Positions 1 through 6,742 are shown, numbered from the stretch's first letter. The stretch is 6,842 nt of DNA from Caryophanales bacterium UBA2298 (GCA_002345425.1 DDWA01000045.1:539-7380), one strand, 5' to 3'. Notes: generated by a model not told the origin, from the sequence alone. Numbers and translations are program-made.

Positions 1-42
1 AGCATAAATTCAACATTCACTCTTTTCGATAATGTTAATTTG

Positions 43-77
43 AAAGAAAATGTACAAATTTTTTTGTACATTTTTTT
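43..77. repeat. A/T-rich perfect inverted repeat (possible operator or weak terminator of an upstream gene)
   Basis: The arms at 47-58 (AAAATGTACAAA) and 63-74 (TTTGTACATTTT) are perfect 12-bp complements around a four-T loop. One G-T pair and two A-T pairs (44-46 with 75-77) can lengthen the stem. The T-run on the 3' side lets it act as a weak intrinsic terminator for a gene ending before the window. The palindromic TGTACA cores would also suit a dimeric repressor. The sequence alone does not decide between these. It lies just upstream of the direct repeats of the ABC operon promoter. Confidence 0.5.
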
Positions 78-90
78 AAATTTGTCTAAA

Positions 91-123
91 GTTCATATTC
101 AGTTCATATAAGAATTGTAGAAT
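91..123 (+). promoter_or_regulatory. Predicted promoter and response-regulator operator of the ABC/two-component operon
   Basis: Two GTTCATAT direct repeats lie at 91-98 and 102-109, so the start-to-start distance is 11 bp, one helical turn. This is the usual geometry of sites for OmpR/PhoB-family regulators, which bind head-to-tail. A TAGAAT -10-like hexamer at 118-123 lies just downstream. The repeats therefore cover the -35 region, where no good consensus -35 hexamer is visible, as expected for an activator-dependent promoter. The regulator encoded at 2497 is the obvious candidate ligand, but this is inference. Confidence 0.5.
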
Positions 124-148
124 GGTCATACATCCAAGGAGGATTATA

Positions 149-2476
149 ATGTTAGAACTGAAAAACATAAGCAAGAATTATCAAGTAGGAGAAATAACTG
201 TCAAAGCACTAAAGAACATTAACATCAAATTCAGAAAAAACGAATTTGTTTCTATTTTAGGACCATCCGGTTGTGGGAAAACGACCATCCTTAATATTAT
301 TGGAGGACTCGATCAATACACTTCGGGAGACATGGTTATTGATTCAACATCCACAAAGGAATATGTTGACCAAGACTGGGACGGTTACAGAAATACAACG
401 ATTGGCTTTGTCTTCCAAAATTATAATTTAATTGCTCATTTATCTGTCTTAGAAAATGTCGAAATGGCACTTTCTCTTTCTGGGGTACCTTCCAAAGAAA
501 GAAAAGAGCGTTCAATCAAAGTTCTTGATGAAGTCGGCCTTGCGGATCAAATCCAGAAATTACCGAATCAGTTATCCGGAGGACAACTCCAGCGCGTCGC
601 AATCGCTAGAGCGCTTGTCAATAACCCCAAGATTTTACTCGCTGATGAACCCACAGGTGCTTTAGACTCCAAAACAAGTGAACAAGTCATAAAACTAATC
701 AAAGAGATTAGCAGAGAACGTCTTGTAATCATGGTTACTCACAACGCGAATATCGCTTCAAAATATAGCGATCGAATTATCAACCTGCTCGATGGAGAAA
801 TATTAAGTGATTCATCTCCAGCGAACGGTGATATTGAAATCGGTGGAAACTTGAAGAACACGAAAACGTCGATGAGTTTCTTAACTGCAATCAAAACAAG
901 TTTCAAGAATTTAGTCGCGAAAAGAGGAAGAACACTAATTACCTCTATTGCAGGAAGCATCGGTATCATCGGTATCGCTTTGGTGCTCGCAATCTCTAGT
1001 GGAATGACAAACTACGTAGACGACATCCAAAGCGATACCTTGGCAGGATATCCGATTACAATCAATAGCGTCGTTCAAGCCCAGTTACTTGGAAGAGGTG
1101 ACGGACCTGGAGGGATTCTCGGACAAGTAGAACAAGAGACTTTTGAATTTCCTTCGGAATCCATTATCTATGCTTACGATCAAAGTGAAAGCACAACGTT
1201 GCATATGAATCTATTTACCGAAGAGTTTCTAACTTATTTGGATCAAATGGATTCATCCCTTTACAATACGATTTCCTATACCAAATCTGTATCGATGCCT
1301 GTGATTACTGTTAGTAACAATCAAAGCTATAACTTGATCAAAGTCGATAACAGCACTTCAAGTAATATCTTTCAATCAAACAGTTCAATTTTTAGTGAAA
1401 TACCCGACAATCAAGCATTTATCGAGTCACAATATGATGTATTATATGGAACCTATCCTGAGGCTTATAACGAAGTCGTATTGATTGTCGATAATATGAA
1501 CCAATTGAATGTGGACACGTTGGAAGCCCTTGGTTTTGATTTAGAAGAAGAATATTCGTTTTCTGACTTTATCGGAAAGGATTTTAAAGTCATCCCAAAT
1601 GATGTATACTATAATCAAGTTGGAGAGGTCTTTGTTCAAAATTCTGATTTGGAATCGTTATATAACAGTAATGAAGCCATAACCATTTCGATTGTAGGTA
1701 TCTTAAGAGTGGATCAAGAGGCATCAAGTGAAATACTGAATCCTGGGGTTGGCTATACGACTCTATTGACAGAATATATGTTGGATGACTCAAGTCATTC
1801 TGAAATCGTTCTTGCACAAACGAGCCATACAGACGTCAATGTTTTAACAGGACTTCCATTCAATGAACAAATAACTTATGATACAGTCATGAAGCTTCTC
1901 GGTGGAAACGCAACACCAGTAGGTGTACAAATATATCCTGTGTCATTTGAATCGAAAGATACCGTCAAAGCCTATTTAGACGCTTATAACATGGAACTTG
2001 ACGACGTAGATAAAGTCGTGTACTCTGATATTGCTGAAACCATCTCTTCAACCATATCGGAAATGATTAACACGATTACAATCATCTTATCCGCGTTTGC
2101 AGGTATCAGTTTGGTTGTATCTTCCATAATGATAGGCATCATTACTTATGTGTCCGTGATTGAACGGACAAAAGAAATCGGAATCATGAGAAGTCTTGGG
2201 GCCAGAAAAAAGGACATTTCAAGAATATTCACAGCTGAAACGCTTTTAATTGGTTTAACGGCAGGTGTCTTTGGAATCATCTTCTATTTTATATTGTCCC
2301 TGCCCGTCAATCAAATATTTACGCGTTTGATAGGTGTCAGTGGATTTGCGTCCCTTAGTGTCCTCAGTGCAGTTGGATTAATCGTACTGAGCAGTGTATT
2401 GACTTTAATCGCTGGGATCATTCCAAGTAAAATCGCCGCAAACAAAGACCCAGTTGTTGCTTTAAAAACAGAATAA
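149..2476 (+). CDS. ABC transporter, fused ATP-binding and FtsX/MacB-type permease protein
   Basis: This 775-residue protein joins an ATPase to a permease. The ATPase covers residues 1-225: Walker A GPSGCGKTT at 38-46, Q-loop Q90, signature LSGGQ at 142-146, Walker B ILLADEP at 162-168 with catalytic E167, and switch H198. A linker leads to TM1 (about 262-287), a large outer domain (about 288-641), and three helices (about 642-668, 698-722, 738-762) of an FtsX-type permease. The EIGIMRSLGA coupling segment and a C-terminal KDPVVALK motif are typical of the family. Such transporters work as dimers and usually do not move small solutes across the bilayer. They use ATP to drive movements of the outer domain, for lipoproteins, peptides or antimicrobial resistance; the substrate here is unknown. 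ATG 149 is chosen over the in-frame ATG 122 because AAGGAGG at 136-142 sits 6 nt before it and the protein then begins MLELKNISK, as relatives do. It is the first gene of an operon with a two-component system. Confidence 0.9.
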   Translation: MLELKNISKNYQVGEITVKALKNINIKFRKNEFVSILGPSGCGKTTILNIIGGLDQYTSGDMVIDSTSTKEYVDQDWDGYRNTTIGFVFQNYNLIAHLSVLENVEMALSLSGVPSKERKERSIKVLDEVGLADQIQKLPNQLSGGQLQRVAIARALVNNPKILLADEPTGALDSKTSEQVIKLIKEISRERLVIMVTHNANIASKYSDRIINLLDGEILSDSSPANGDIEIGGNLKNTKTSMSFLTAIKTSFKNLVAKRGRTLITSIAGSIGIIGIALVLAISSGMTNYVDDIQSDTLAGYPITINSVVQAQLLGRGDGPGGILGQVEQETFEFPSESIIYAYDQSESTTLHMNLFTEEFLTYLDQMDSSLYNTISYTKSVSMPVITVSNNQSYNLIKVDNSTSSNIFQSNSSIFSEIPDNQAFIESQYDVLYGTYPEAYNEVVLIVDNMNQLNVDTLEALGFDLEEEYSFSDFIGKDFKVIPNDVYYNQVGEVFVQNSDLESLYNSNEAITISIVGILRVDQEASSEILNPGVGYTTLLTEYMLDDSSHSEIVLAQTSHTDVNVLTGLPFNEQITYDTVMKLLGGNATPVGVQIYPVSFESKDTVKAYLDAYNMELDDVDKVVYSDIAETISSTISEMINTITIILSAFAGISLVVSSIMIGIITYVSVIERTKEIGIMRSLGARKKDISRIFTAETLLIGLTAGVFGIIFYFILSLPVNQIFTRLIGVSGFASLSVLSAVGLIVLSSVLTLIAGIIPSKIAANKDPVVALKTE

Positions 2477-2496
2477 AATTGATAGGAGCTTGATTG

Positions 2497-3162
2497 ATGA
2501 AAATATTAATCGTTGAAGATGATCAACATATCACTGAAATTCTTTCTAAGAATCTTATGAAAAGCGGATATGAAGTCATTTCTGCAGAGAATGGTAGAGT
2601 TGGATTCTCTTTATTTGAACAACACCACTTTGATTTGGTGATTTCTGATATCATGATGCCTTATGTTTCAGGTATTTCTCTTGTGAAGCAAATTAGACAA
2701 TTGAACAAAGACATCCCAATCATCATTCTCACGGCTCTAGACTCTTATTCGGATAAAGAAATGGGATTTCAAAGTGGAACCGATGATTACATGGTGAAAC
2801 CTGTGAATTTGCAAGAACTCAATTTAAGAATCAAAGCATTACTGAGAAGATACAAGATCATGAGTGAAAATGTGCTTGAATACAAGTGCATTTTCTTAAG
2901 TTATCAAGATAAGAGTGTGAAACTAGATGGTGAACTGATTCCCTTAACCGTGAAAGAATTCGAATTGTTATTCAAATTGCTGTCAACGCCAAATAGAATC
3001 TTTACAAGGGAACAATTGATGGATGAGATTTGGGGATACGACAACGAAAGCTATGATAGAACCATCGACACCCACATCAAAAGAATCAGAAAAAAAATTA
3101 AAACGGATTGTTTTGAAATCATCACGGTAAGAGGTCTAGGATACAAGGGGATATTATTATGA
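2497..3162 (+). CDS. OmpR/PhoB-family response regulator
   Basis: This 221-residue DNA-binding regulator is presumably phosphorylated by the kinase encoded next to it. The receiver domain (about 1-118) has the acidic pair D8/D9, phospho-acceptor D51 in VISDIMMP, T79 and K101 in VKPVN. The C-terminal winged helix (about 130-221) carries the recognition-helix region RTIDTHIKRIRKKI at 188-201 and the wing motif VRGLGYKG near 211-218. All residues needed for phosphorylation are present. ATG 2497 is preferred to the TTG immediately before it because AGGAG at 2484-2488 then lies 8 nt upstream and the protein starts MKILIVEDD. It follows the transporter gene by 20 nt and its TGA stop overlaps the kinase start. 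The likely target is the direct-repeat site upstream of its own operon (inference). Its normal length when ended by TGA shows that TGA is a stop in this organism. Confidence 0.93.
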   Translation: MKILIVEDDQHITEILSKNLMKSGYEVISAENGRVGFSLFEQHHFDLVISDIMMPYVSGISLVKQIRQLNKDIPIIILTALDSYSDKEMGFQSGTDDYMVKPVNLQELNLRIKALLRRYKIMSENVLEYKCIFLSYQDKSVKLDGELIPLTVKEFELLFKLLSTPNRIFTREQLMDEIWGYDNESYDRTIDTHIKRIRKKIKTDCFEIITVRGLGYKGILL

Positions 3163-4172
3163 AAAAAATTAGTAGAAAGGTTATATTGATTGGATTCTTG
3201 ACGATGGTCCTCGCGGGAGGCATCACAAGAATCATTATCCAAATCATCGTTGGAGTCGACCTTCATCAAGCATTCACCGAAGGCAGAGTATTCAATGGTG
3301 TATTGATTATCTTAGCAATGTCTCTTACACTGTTTGCTTATATAATCAATCATTTCATCGTCAAAAGAATCAAAAAGATCGATGAAGCGACGATTCGGGT
3401 GAAAGACGGATATTACGACTTTGAATTAGATACTAGCGGGAAAGATGAGATAACGAATCTTTCAAAGAATTTCAACCTAATGATTAATGCACTGAAATCC
3501 AATGAATATGTGAACAAAGAATTTGTCAGGAATTTCTCCCACGAACTTAAAACTCCGTTATCAGCCATCAAAGGTTATGCGGAATTAATCAGTCAAAACG
3601 AACTTACAACGGAAGAAAGAACGAATTATCTAGATATCATCATCCACGAAAGCGAAAGGTTGTCTCATTTGTCAAACAACATGCTGCAAATCTCTTTAGT
3701 TGATAGTATGTCGATTGTAAAGAGAATAGACCATTACAACTTCGCAGAACAAATCAGGAAAGTTATACAAATCATGCAAATGTCATGGGAAGAAAAAAAA
3801 CTTTCCTTTGATTTGGACTTAGAAGAAATTCAAATTAGAAACAACAAAGAATTAACTTATCAAATCTTATTGAATTTGATAAGCAATGCGATTGAGTTTT
3901 CATATCAAAACACAGAAATACAAATCACGCTGAAAGATCTAAATGATGAATTTCAATTTTCGATTACCAATCAAGGGCAGTCCATACCAAAAGAAGATTT
4001 TGAAAAAGTATTTCAATTATTCTACATAACTGACAAAACAAAGCATGAGACTTCAACGGGGGTTGGGTTGACTCTGACAAAAAAGATTGTCGATAAATTG
4101 GAAGGCAGTATTTCATTTCAAAGTGAAGAAGGGATCACGACATTCGAAGTATTCCTTCCTAAACTAAAATAA
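3159..4172 (+). CDS. Sensor histidine kinase with a minimal extracellular loop
   Basis: This 337-residue membrane kinase pairs with the preceding regulator. Two helices (about 8-33 and 47-68) are separated by only about 13 outer residues, so it has no real ligand-binding domain. A HAMP linker follows (about 66-118). The dimerisation helix carries phospho-acceptor H128 in FSHELKTP. The ATPase domain has the N-box NLISNA (N239, N243), a G1 box in which N271 replaces the usual Asp (NQGQSIP, a variant I recall from many HisKA kinases), and the G2 box STGVGL with G301 and G303. It should therefore be active. The ATG overlaps the regulator's stop by 4 nt, indicating translational coupling, with AAGGGG at 3145-3150 as ribosome binding site. 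Kinases with such short loops often sense through the membrane or through a partner transporter; the co-encoded ABC protein is the natural partner (inference). It is the last gene of the operon. Confidence 0.92.
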   Translation: MKKISRKVILIGFLTMVLAGGITRIIIQIIVGVDLHQAFTEGRVFNGVLIILAMSLTLFAYIINHFIVKRIKKIDEATIRVKDGYYDFELDTSGKDEITNLSKNFNLMINALKSNEYVNKEFVRNFSHELKTPLSAIKGYAELISQNELTTEERTNYLDIIIHESERLSHLSNNMLQISLVDSMSIVKRIDHYNFAEQIRKVIQIMQMSWEEKKLSFDLDLEEIQIRNNKELTYQILLNLISNAIEFSYQNTEIQITLKDLNDEFQFSITNQGQSIPKEDFEKVFQLFYITDKTKHETSTGVGLTLTKKIVDKLEGSISFQSEEGITTFEVFLPKLK

Positions 4173-4179
4173 TCCATGA

Positions 4180-4208
4180 AGCTCATTGTAACAATGGGCT
4201 TTTTATTT
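4180..4208 (+). terminator. Rho-independent terminator of the ABC/two-component operon
   Basis: A 9-bp stem, AGCTCATTG (4180-4188) with CAATGGGCT (4192-4200) including one G-T pair, closes a TAA loop. It is followed by TTTTATTT at 4201-4208. It begins 8 nt after the kinase stop codon. The T-run ends exactly where the group II intron begins. Confidence 0.88.
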
Positions 4209-4248
4209 GTGTGCCGGCTATGGCATATAGCTAGGTGGTGAAAGTACA

Positions 4249-4932
4249 CTATTATCAAATATTATGCTTAATGAACTGGACAAGGAACTAGAGTCAAGAG
4301 GATTAAGGTTTGTAAGATACGCAGATGACTGTAATATCTACGTTAAAAGTGAAAAAGCAGCCAATCGCATTATGAAGTCAATTACAAAGTTCATAGAAAA
4401 GAAACTGGGATTAATCGTTAATGCAAGTAAAAGTAAGGTAGGCAGACCAAAAGATATCAAGTTCCTAGGATTTGGATATTATTTTGATATTAAATCAAAA
4501 CGATATCAGGTAAAGCCACATGAAACATCAATTCTTAAGTTTAAAAGAAAACTGAAAAGACTCACTAAAAGAAGTTGGAGTATAAGTCTTGATAAAAGAC
4601 TACTCAAATTAAAACAACTGATTAAAGATTGGGTTAACTATTTTAGAATAGCGAAGATGAAAACAGCATTAGTGAAAATAGACAACAAGATTAGAAACGC
4701 TATCAGGGTAGTTATATAGAAACAATGGAAAGTATCTTTAAGACAAATTAAATCACTCATTAAACTAGGAATTGATGAAGGACAAGCCAAAGGATTAACC
4801 TGGTGTAGAAGAGGTTATCAATATATCTCGCACTCTTGGATACTTCAAAGAGCAATTAGCAATGAAAGATTAATAAAAAGAGGCCTCGTGAGTGTACGAG
4901 ACCACTATTTAAAAGTTCATACTGTAATATAG
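4249..4932 (+). pseudogene. Group IIC intron reverse transcriptase/maturase, C-terminal fragment with an in-frame stop
   Basis: Reading starts at LLSNIMLNELDKELE (from 4249), matching the PLLxNIxLxxLDKELE segment just before the active site. The catalytic YADD is at 4318-4329, followed by CNIYVKS and KFLGFG (4459-4476). The maturase/thumb region (about 4530-4716) includes SWSISLDKR and DWVNYFRIAK. These segments resemble the Geobacillus GsI-IIC protein from memory. A TAG at 4717-4719 interrupts the frame, and reading continues in the same frame as KQWKVSLRQIKSL to a second TAG at 4930-4932. GsI-IIC has a Trp where the first TAG stands, so a TGG-to-TAG change is likely. Roughly 190 N-terminal residues (RT motifs 0-4, with part of the active site) are missing. 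The internal ATG at 4264 lies inside a conserved motif, lacks a ribosome binding site and is not a real start. Confidence 0.88.
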
Positions 4933-4933
4933 A

Positions 4934-4972
4934 TTGAACCGCCCTGTACGAGAACCTTACGCAGGGTGGTGT
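4934..4972 (+). ncRNA. Group II intron domain V
   Basis: This is the catalytic hairpin of the intron. The proximal stem pairs ACCGCCCTG (4938-4946) with CAGGGTGGT (4962-4970), nine pairs with one G-T. It contains the CGC catalytic triad at 4940-4942, the form used by IIC introns. A CG at 4960-4961 fits the conserved two-nucleotide bulge. The distal part (4947-4959) pairs poorly: T-A and A-T are followed by a C-T mismatch, and there is no clean GNRA tetraloop. That suggests decay. The flanking TTGAACCGCC and GGTGGTGTGAG are hallmarks of IIC intron ends as I know them. Confidence 0.8.
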
Positions 4973-5012
4973 GAGAGGGGCGAAAATAATTAATATTTAG
5001 CTTCTACTCGAT
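4973..5012 (+). ncRNA. Group II intron domain VI with branch-point A5006 and 3' end
   Basis: GAG (4973-4975) pairs with CTC (5007-5009). AGGGGC (4976-4981) pairs with GCTTCT (5000-5005) using two G-T pairs. AAATA (4984-4988) pairs with TATTT (4994-4998) at the tip. Only A5006 is left bulged between the lower two helices, which is where the branch-point adenosine belongs. The intron end ...GAT at 5012 places this A seventh from the 3' end, as expected, and provides the AY terminus. The end could be off by a nucleotide. Confidence 0.8.
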
Positions 5013-5033
5013 TTGTAATCGTGTGGATATATA

Positions 5034-5059
5034 ATAAAGATATTTGATAAAGATATTGA
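5034..5059 (+). repeat. Short imperfect tandem repeat, two 13-bp units
   Basis: ATAAAGATATTTG (5034-5046) is followed directly by ATAAAGATATTGA (5047-5059); the first 11 bases are identical. It lies in the A/T-rich gap between the intron and the HD-GYP gene, about 80 nt upstream of that gene's -10. No function is evident. The rest of 5013-5138 shows neither a gene nor a stable hairpin. Confidence 0.5.
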
Positions 5060-5138
5060 GATGTTCTTAAACTCAGTTAACAACAATTAAAATATTTCTA
5101 AAAAATACAATTGATTACCTTTTATTTATGAAACAAGT

Positions 5139-5147
5139 TGCTATAAT
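5139..5147 (+). promoter_or_regulatory. Predicted extended -10 promoter of the HD-GYP gene
   Basis: TGCTATAAT is a perfect extended -10 element (TG-N-TATAAT) for the main vegetative sigma factor. No good -35 lies at 16-18 bp; TTGATT at 5111-5116 is 25 bp away and too far. Extended -10 promoters tolerate a poor -35. Transcription would start near 5154, giving a leader of about 25 nt before the ATG at 5179. This makes the gene independent of the upstream operon, which ends at the 4180-4208 terminator. Confidence 0.65.
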
Positions 5148-5178
5148 GTATTTAGACAGATAAATGCTGGAGGACTCT

Positions 5179-6714
5179 ATGCTAAGAAAATTATTATTCG
5201 GATCAATTCTCTTATCAATCATATCACTTATAGTGATTATTTCCGGGATGTTCGTCATCTTCAATCGAGGAATCAAAGTATTTGAACAAGAAGAAATTGA
5301 AAACAAAGAAGCTGCTATCGCACTTTTTGTAGAAGATGTGTATCAAGAATTAAATACTCTTGCAAGAGCTCATGCTTATTGGACTCTAGCTAATGAGGCT
5401 GTACAAAATAATGATACTGAATGGATTGAAGTAAATCTATCCAAATACCTTTATGAAGGAGTATTTGGGGTTGATTTACTTTTTATCGCTAAAGAAGACG
5501 AATCCATAGTGGAAACTTACGGATTCAGTTCTACCGAAATTAAAAATACAGAACTTTATTACCTTGCTATAGTTGAAGATACTATTGCAAATTCTCTTCT
5601 ATGGGTTGATGATCAACTATATCTTATGTCCGCAATTCCTTTGGCCAATGATGATGAAACTGATAAAAACGGTATCTTCATTATTGGTAGAGCCTTACAT
5701 GATGAATTGCTTACTTATGCTAAATCAATTATTGTTCCAGTTCACTCCGAGCACTTCTTTATATCACCTACAGATACTCCACCGGAAATAGATGAACATT
5801 TTGTTGTCTTTGAAGTAACTTCGGTAGACTCTGATATGTACATATATGCCCATATAGAAAATGCTTATACCAATTACATCAGAGATAAGATGATAGGTCA
5901 TACAATCGCAATTATCTCAATCATGTTTTCCATTAATGTACTTGGTTTTCTTATCAGTATAATTATTTCATCAAAATATCGAAAAAAATTAATCATAAGC
6001 ATGGGTATGATTCAATTATCCAACCAAGAATTCACGAGAATCCCTCCTAATCGAATTGAGGAATTAAACTTAATTGGTGAAAAAGTAAATGAGATGTTAC
6101 AAAGAATTGAAACAGACTATTTAGCTCTTACCAGCAAAAACATCGAAATCGTTCATTTGCTTTCAAAAGCAAATGAACTAAATGACCCATATACCAAAGA
6201 ACATAGTGACTCGGTAGCTAAAATCAGTGAAGAAATTGGAAGACGTTTGGGATATTCATCGATTGATCAACTTGCCTTAAGCGCTCAACTTCATGATATT
6301 GGGAAAGTGTTTATTCCCTTAGATATCCTAAATAAAAAAGAAAAGTTGACAGAAGAAGAAATTGTTTTGATTAAGAAACATTCTGAATATGGATATCGAA
6401 TTTTACAAGGTATTTCTGGTTTCGAAGTCATCAATAAAGGTGTTTTATATCATCATGAACGATATGATGGTACAGGATATCCAAAAAGGCTTAAAGGTGA
6501 TGAAATTCCTTTAATCGCAAAGATAATCTCAATTGCGGATGTCTATGATGCATTAACCTCAAAAAGACCTTATCGAGATGCTTTTACTAAAGAAGAAGCC
6601 TTAGAAATTATGAAAGATAAATCCGGTAAACATTTTGATTCAAAAATCTTAGCAGTCTTTTTTGAATATATCGATGATGAGTTGCAATTAGACCTAAATA
6701 TGGATAATCAGTAG
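5179..6714 (+). CDS. Membrane-bound CHASE4-type sensor with HD-GYP domain, predicted cyclic-di-GMP phosphodiesterase
   Basis: This 511-residue protein has TM1 at about 5-28, an outer domain at about 40-225, TM2 at about 238-265, a helical linker (about 266-325) and an HD-GYP domain (about 326-500). The outer domain resembles CHASE4, with AYWTLANEAV and a following WIEVNL segment, but that assignment is moderate. The HD-GYP core looks intact: H342, HDIGK with H372/D373, H401, the HHERYDGTGYP signature at 425-435 with H425 and H426, and D454 in IADVYDAL. Enzymes of this family hydrolyse cyclic-di-GMP to pGpG or GMP with a two- or three-metal centre, lowering the messenger and affecting motility, attachment or other surface traits. 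ATG 5179 is chosen over the in-frame ATG 5164 because GGAGG at 5169-5173 lies 5 nt before it and overlaps the earlier start. The gene has its own promoter and terminator and no cyclase neighbour in view. The CHASE4 call is less certain than HD-GYP. Confidence 0.9.
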   Translation: MLRKLLFGSILLSIISLIVIISGMFVIFNRGIKVFEQEEIENKEAAIALFVEDVYQELNTLARAHAYWTLANEAVQNNDTEWIEVNLSKYLYEGVFGVDLLFIAKEDESIVETYGFSSTEIKNTELYYLAIVEDTIANSLLWVDDQLYLMSAIPLANDDETDKNGIFIIGRALHDELLTYAKSIIVPVHSEHFFISPTDTPPEIDEHFVVFEVTSVDSDMYIYAHIENAYTNYIRDKMIGHTIAIISIMFSINVLGFLISIIISSKYRKKLIISMGMIQLSNQEFTRIPPNRIEELNLIGEKVNEMLQRIETDYLALTSKNIEIVHLLSKANELNDPYTKEHSDSVAKISEEIGRRLGYSSIDQLALSAQLHDIGKVFIPLDILNKKEKLTEEEIVLIKKHSEYGYRILQGISGFEVINKGVLYHHERYDGTGYPKRLKGDEIPLIAKIISIADVYDALTSKRPYRDAFTKEEALEIMKDKSGKHFDSKILAVFFEYIDDELQLDLNMDNQ

Positions 6715-6742
6715 TTTTAAGTTCATATATTTATCGGTAAAT

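Larger units (their letters stand above)
4209..5012 (+). mobile_element. Internally deleted group IIC intron remnant
   Basis: The 5' end GTGTG (4209-4213) matches the GUGYG consensus of group II introns. The next 30 or so bases, including GTGTGCC, GGC and GGTGAAAGT, resemble the start of domain I of group IIC introns such as the Oceanobacillus iheyensis one, as I recall it. The sequence then jumps into the second half of the reverse transcriptase gene, followed by domains V and VI and a 3' end ...CTCGAT at 5012. Full-length IIC introns are usually near 1.8-2 kb; this one is 804 nt, so about 1 kb is missing (most of domain I, domains II-III and the N-terminal half of the protein). Insertion directly behind an intrinsic terminator, in the same orientation, is the known habit of class IIC. 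The copy cannot splice or move unaided, because domain I carries the exon-binding sites and the scaffold. Confidence 0.87.

Noticed and set aside
122..148. Nine extra N-terminal residues for the ABC transporter
   Set aside because: The strong AAGGAGG lies inside this stretch and serves ATG 149. ATG 122 overlaps the predicted -10, and the extension has no family match.
739..969. Minus-strand open frame inside the transporter gene
   Set aside because: It is a shadow of a well-supported coding sequence, with no ribosome binding site and no recognisable family. The same holds for frames at 456-665, 1590-1817, 3051-3269, 5115-5306 and 5573-5791.
3160..3162. UGA read as tryptophan (Mycoplasma code)
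   Set aside because: Reading through would extend a normal-length regulator past its GYKG end into the kinase start. Tryptophans throughout the window use TGG.
4264..4719. A stand-alone 151-residue reverse transcriptase-like gene starting at ATG 4264
   Set aside because: The ATG lies inside the conserved LLSNIMLNELD motif, has no ribosome binding site, and the homologous reading continues both before it and after the TAG. It is a fragment of a broken intron protein.
4885..4900. Hairpin CTCGT/ACGAG as a terminator or regulatory element
   Set aside because: It is only five pairs, lies inside the maturase reading frame and has no T-run.
6721..6728. A third GTTCATAT after the HD-GYP stop codon as a regulator site
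   Set aside because: It is a single copy with no 11-bp partner and lies downstream of a gene. An 8-mer this A/T-rich can recur by chance.
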